From assembly GCF_045679555.1 (NCBI RefSeq), contig NC_092122.1, positions 10,341,543 to 10,405,542 on the forward strand: DNA of 64,000 nucleotides, read 5' to 3'. Positions 62,374 through 64,000 of this stretch are shown here, piece after piece; within the stretch, counting starts at the first letter, position 1; each line of letters opens with the position of its first letter. Made by a program: the position numbers and the translations under genes. The notes below the pieces were generated by a model, which did not search any database, was not told the origin of the DNA, and saw only the letters and a list, made by a program, of their open reading frames with translations. Source of the stretch: Salvelinus alpinus. Lineage: Eukaryota > Chordata > Actinopteri > Salmoniformes > Salmonidae.

Positions 62374-62822
62374 TCTCCTGAGGACAAGAGTTAACCCCCC
62401 CCCCCCCTCGCTGCTCCGTGCGGGAGTATCATAACCACATCATGCCCGACTGGCCTCTCGCCATGTGCAAGCTGCCACTCAAATACGTAAGGCCCCGCTT
62501 CCTCCTCCCCGCCACAATACCACATTCTGATTTGCAATGTCTCTCAACCAGACCTGCTCAATTCAGATAGGTGTGTGTGTAGGAGTTCTAGAAAAATTGC
62601 CCACATTCTGCGAACAGCTAACCAGTCAGGCCTGTTAGCCAACTGTAATACCTAGTCAGTCGGTCAGAGGGCACTTACTGGGAAATCATGTTATCCCTGT
62701 TACATTTAGTGTGCCTGAGCTGTGCTGAGGCGGTAAATGTTAAGTCATAAAAGGGATTCATTACATACAGCTGATTGTAGTTGAGATGGTGAACTCCTTT
62801 TCATTCACAAAGCTTGTATGTA

Positions 62823-64000
62823 CAGTGAGGGGAAAAAAGTATTTGATCCCCTGCTGATTTTGTACGTTTGCCCACTGACAAAGAAATTATCAGTCTATAA
62901 TTTTAATGGTAGGTTTAATTGAACAGTGAGAGACAGAATAACAACAAAACAATCCAGAAAAACACATGTCAAAAATGTTATAAATTGATTTGCATTTTAA
63001 TGAGGGAAATAAGTATTTGACCCCCTCTCAATCAGAAAGATTTCTGACTCCCAGGTGTCTTTTATACAGGTAACGAGCTGAGATTAGGAGCACACTCTTA
63101 AAGGGAATGCTCCTAATCTCAGTTTGTTACCTGTATAAAAGACACCTGTCCACAGAAACAATCAATCAATCAGATTCCAAACTCTTCACCATGGCCAAGA
63201 CCAAAGAGCTCTCCAAGGATGTCAGGGACAAGATTGTAGACCTACACAAGGCTGGAATGAGCTACAAGACCATCGCCAAGCAGCTTGGTGAGAAGGTGAC
63301 AACAGTTGGTGCGATTATTCGCAAATGGAAGAAACACAAAAGAACTGTCAATCTCCCTCGGCCTGGGGCTCCATGCAAGATCTCACCTCGTGGAGCTGCA
63401 ATGATCATGAGAACGGTGAGGAATCAGCCCATAACTACACGGGAGGATCTTGTCAATGATCTCAAGGCAGCTGGGACCATAGTCGCCAAGAAAACAATTG
63501 GTAACACACTATGCCGTGAAGGACTGAAATCCTGCAGCGCCCGCAAGGTCCCCCTGCTCAAGAAAGCACATATACATGCCCGTCTGAAGTTTGCCAATGA
63601 ACATCTGAATGATTCAGAGGACAACTGGGTGAAAGTGTTGTGGTCAGATGAGACCAAAATGGAGCTCTTTGGCATCAACTCAACTCGCCGTGTTTGGAGG
63701 AGGAGGAATGCTGCCTATGACCCCAAGAACACCATCCCCACCGTCAAACATGGAGGTGGAAACATTATGCTTTGGGGGTGTTTTTCTGCTAAGGGGACAG
63801 GACAACTTCACCGCATCAAAGGGATGATGGACGGGGCCATGTACCGTCAAATCTTGGGTGAGAACCTCCTTCCCTCAGCCAGGGCATTGAAAATGGGTCG
63901 TGGATGGGTATTCCAGCATGACAATGACCCAGAACACACGGCCAAGGCAACAAAGGAGTGGCTCAAGAAGAAGCACATTAAGGTCCTGGAGTGGCCTAGC
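62823..64000 (+). mobile_element. Tc1-like transposon, left part
   Basis: The left end cagtgaggggaaaaaagtat follows a TA (62821-62822). About 365 bp of non-coding arm follows, including an inverted segment (gagattaggagcacactctt near 63079, reversed near 63100-63122), then the transposase. The right end lies outside the window. Confidence 0.94.
63191..64000 (+). CDS. Tc1-like transposase, first 270 codons, open to the window edge
   Basis: The frame starts at ATG 63191 ([20 protein letters not shown]) and stays open for 810 nt to the window end. The start is at the family position. Residues 1 to about 110 are the paired helix-turn-helix DNA-binding domain ([30 protein letters not shown]), followed by the catalytic domain with WSDE (first Asp, near 63647), the glycine-rich [19 protein letters not shown], and [18 protein letters not shown] (second Asp, near 63925). 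The third acidic residue would come just after the window edge. No stop, frameshift or deletion is visible, so this copy may encode a full-length protein of the usual 340 aa or so. Whether it is active cannot be told. Confidence 0.92.
   Translation, partial: MAKTKELSKDVRDKIVDLHKAGMSYKTIAKQLGEKVTTVGAIIRKWKKHKRTVNLPRPGAPCKISPRGAAMIMRTVRNQPITTREDLVNDLKAAGTIVAKKTIGNTLCREGLKSCSARKVPLLKKAHIHARLKFANEHLNDSEDNWVKVLWSDETKMELFGINSTRRVWRRRNAAYDPKNTIPTVKHGGGNIMLWGCFSAKGTGQLHRIKGMMDGAMYRQILGENLLPSARALKMGRGWVFQHDNDPEHTAKATKEWLKKKHIKVLEWPS

Larger units (their letters stand above)
50731..62486 (+). pseudogene. fbh1: Decayed FBH1 (FBXO18) F-box DNA helicase gene
   Basis: Recognised exons: 50731-50884, 51015-51513, 51641-51771, 51866-52126, 52232-52303, 52389-52480, 53746-about 53894, 54053-54260, 54368-about 54456, about 60252-60408, 60478-60553, 60787-60981, 61200-61325, 61530-61624, about 62408-62486. 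FBH1 is an SCF subunit and UvrD-like 3'-5' helicase that restrains RAD51. Visible are a PCNA-binding-like box (QQGITQFF), the F-box (LPEEVLMLVLSLLPAEDLYC), helicase motif I (TGKTTTL), motif V ([12 protein letters not shown]) and motif VI ([10 protein letters not shown]). Lesions: TAA 51157-51159; TGA 51993-51995 next to a deletion of about 30 codons; a Gly-to-Val change at the motif I junction; a one-base frameshift near 54126-54131; the motif II (DEAQD) block absent; TAG 54434-54436; TGA 60364-60366; C-terminal exon truncated. Exons 60478-61624 remain intact. Probably a lost duplicate copy. Confidence 0.88.

Overview
The window is vertebrate nuclear DNA from a salmonid fish (salmon, trout or char). 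The evidence is (i) intron-containing genes with GT-AG exons whose products match vertebrate proteins, and (ii) the repeats: many Tc1-like transposons, including three of the Sleeping Beauty type with salmonid-style ends, HpaI-type tRNA-derived SINEs, and LINE tails such as (TACATTT)n. Species cannot be fixed from the sequence alone. Nothing bacterial, viral-genomic or CRISPR-like is present.

Four host loci were found by reading splice sites; most are invisible as long ORFs. On the minus strand, 26400-26494 is the first coding exon of camk1d, so 1-26399 is most simply read as part of its first intron; it is almost entirely repeats. Also on the minus strand, 29459-45048 is a complete 13-exon cdc123 (344 aa). 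Head to head with it on the plus strand, 46824-48482 is a complete 9-exon nudt5 (215 aa); the two appear to share a promoter with an ETS-type site. Downstream on the plus strand, 50731-62486 is a decayed fbh1 (fbxo18) F-box DNA helicase gene. It has in-frame stops, frameshifts, a missing block carrying the Walker B/DEAQD motif, and several insertions, while its exons for the C-terminal helicase motifs are still open.

The rest is repeats. Both window edges cut Tc1-like elements whose transposase frames are open as far as visible. 1-26 kb holds LINE fragments, a 27-bp minisatellite, Tc1 derivatives, a solo LTR and SINEs. The cdc123 introns hold a 1.44-kb hairpin-ended insertion inside a 46-bp tandem array, a near full-length Sleeping Beauty-type copy, a LINE nested in a Tc1 element, and a 44-bp minisatellite of about 52 copies. 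A long inverted repeat with an embedded fold-back MITE lies just before nudt5. The fbh1 introns have filled with LINEs, an LTR and another Sleeping Beauty-type copy.

CDC123 (eIF2 assembly), NUDT5 (ADP-ribose hydrolysis), CAMK1D (Ca/calmodulin kinase) and FBH1 (RAD51-regulating helicase) do not form one pathway. Their adjacency is conserved vertebrate synteny, at least for CAMK1D-CDC123-NUDT5. I found no convincing undescribed biological system; the strongest observations are the fbh1 decay, the decoy splice sites at cdc123 exon 12, and the intact Tc1 frames at both edges.
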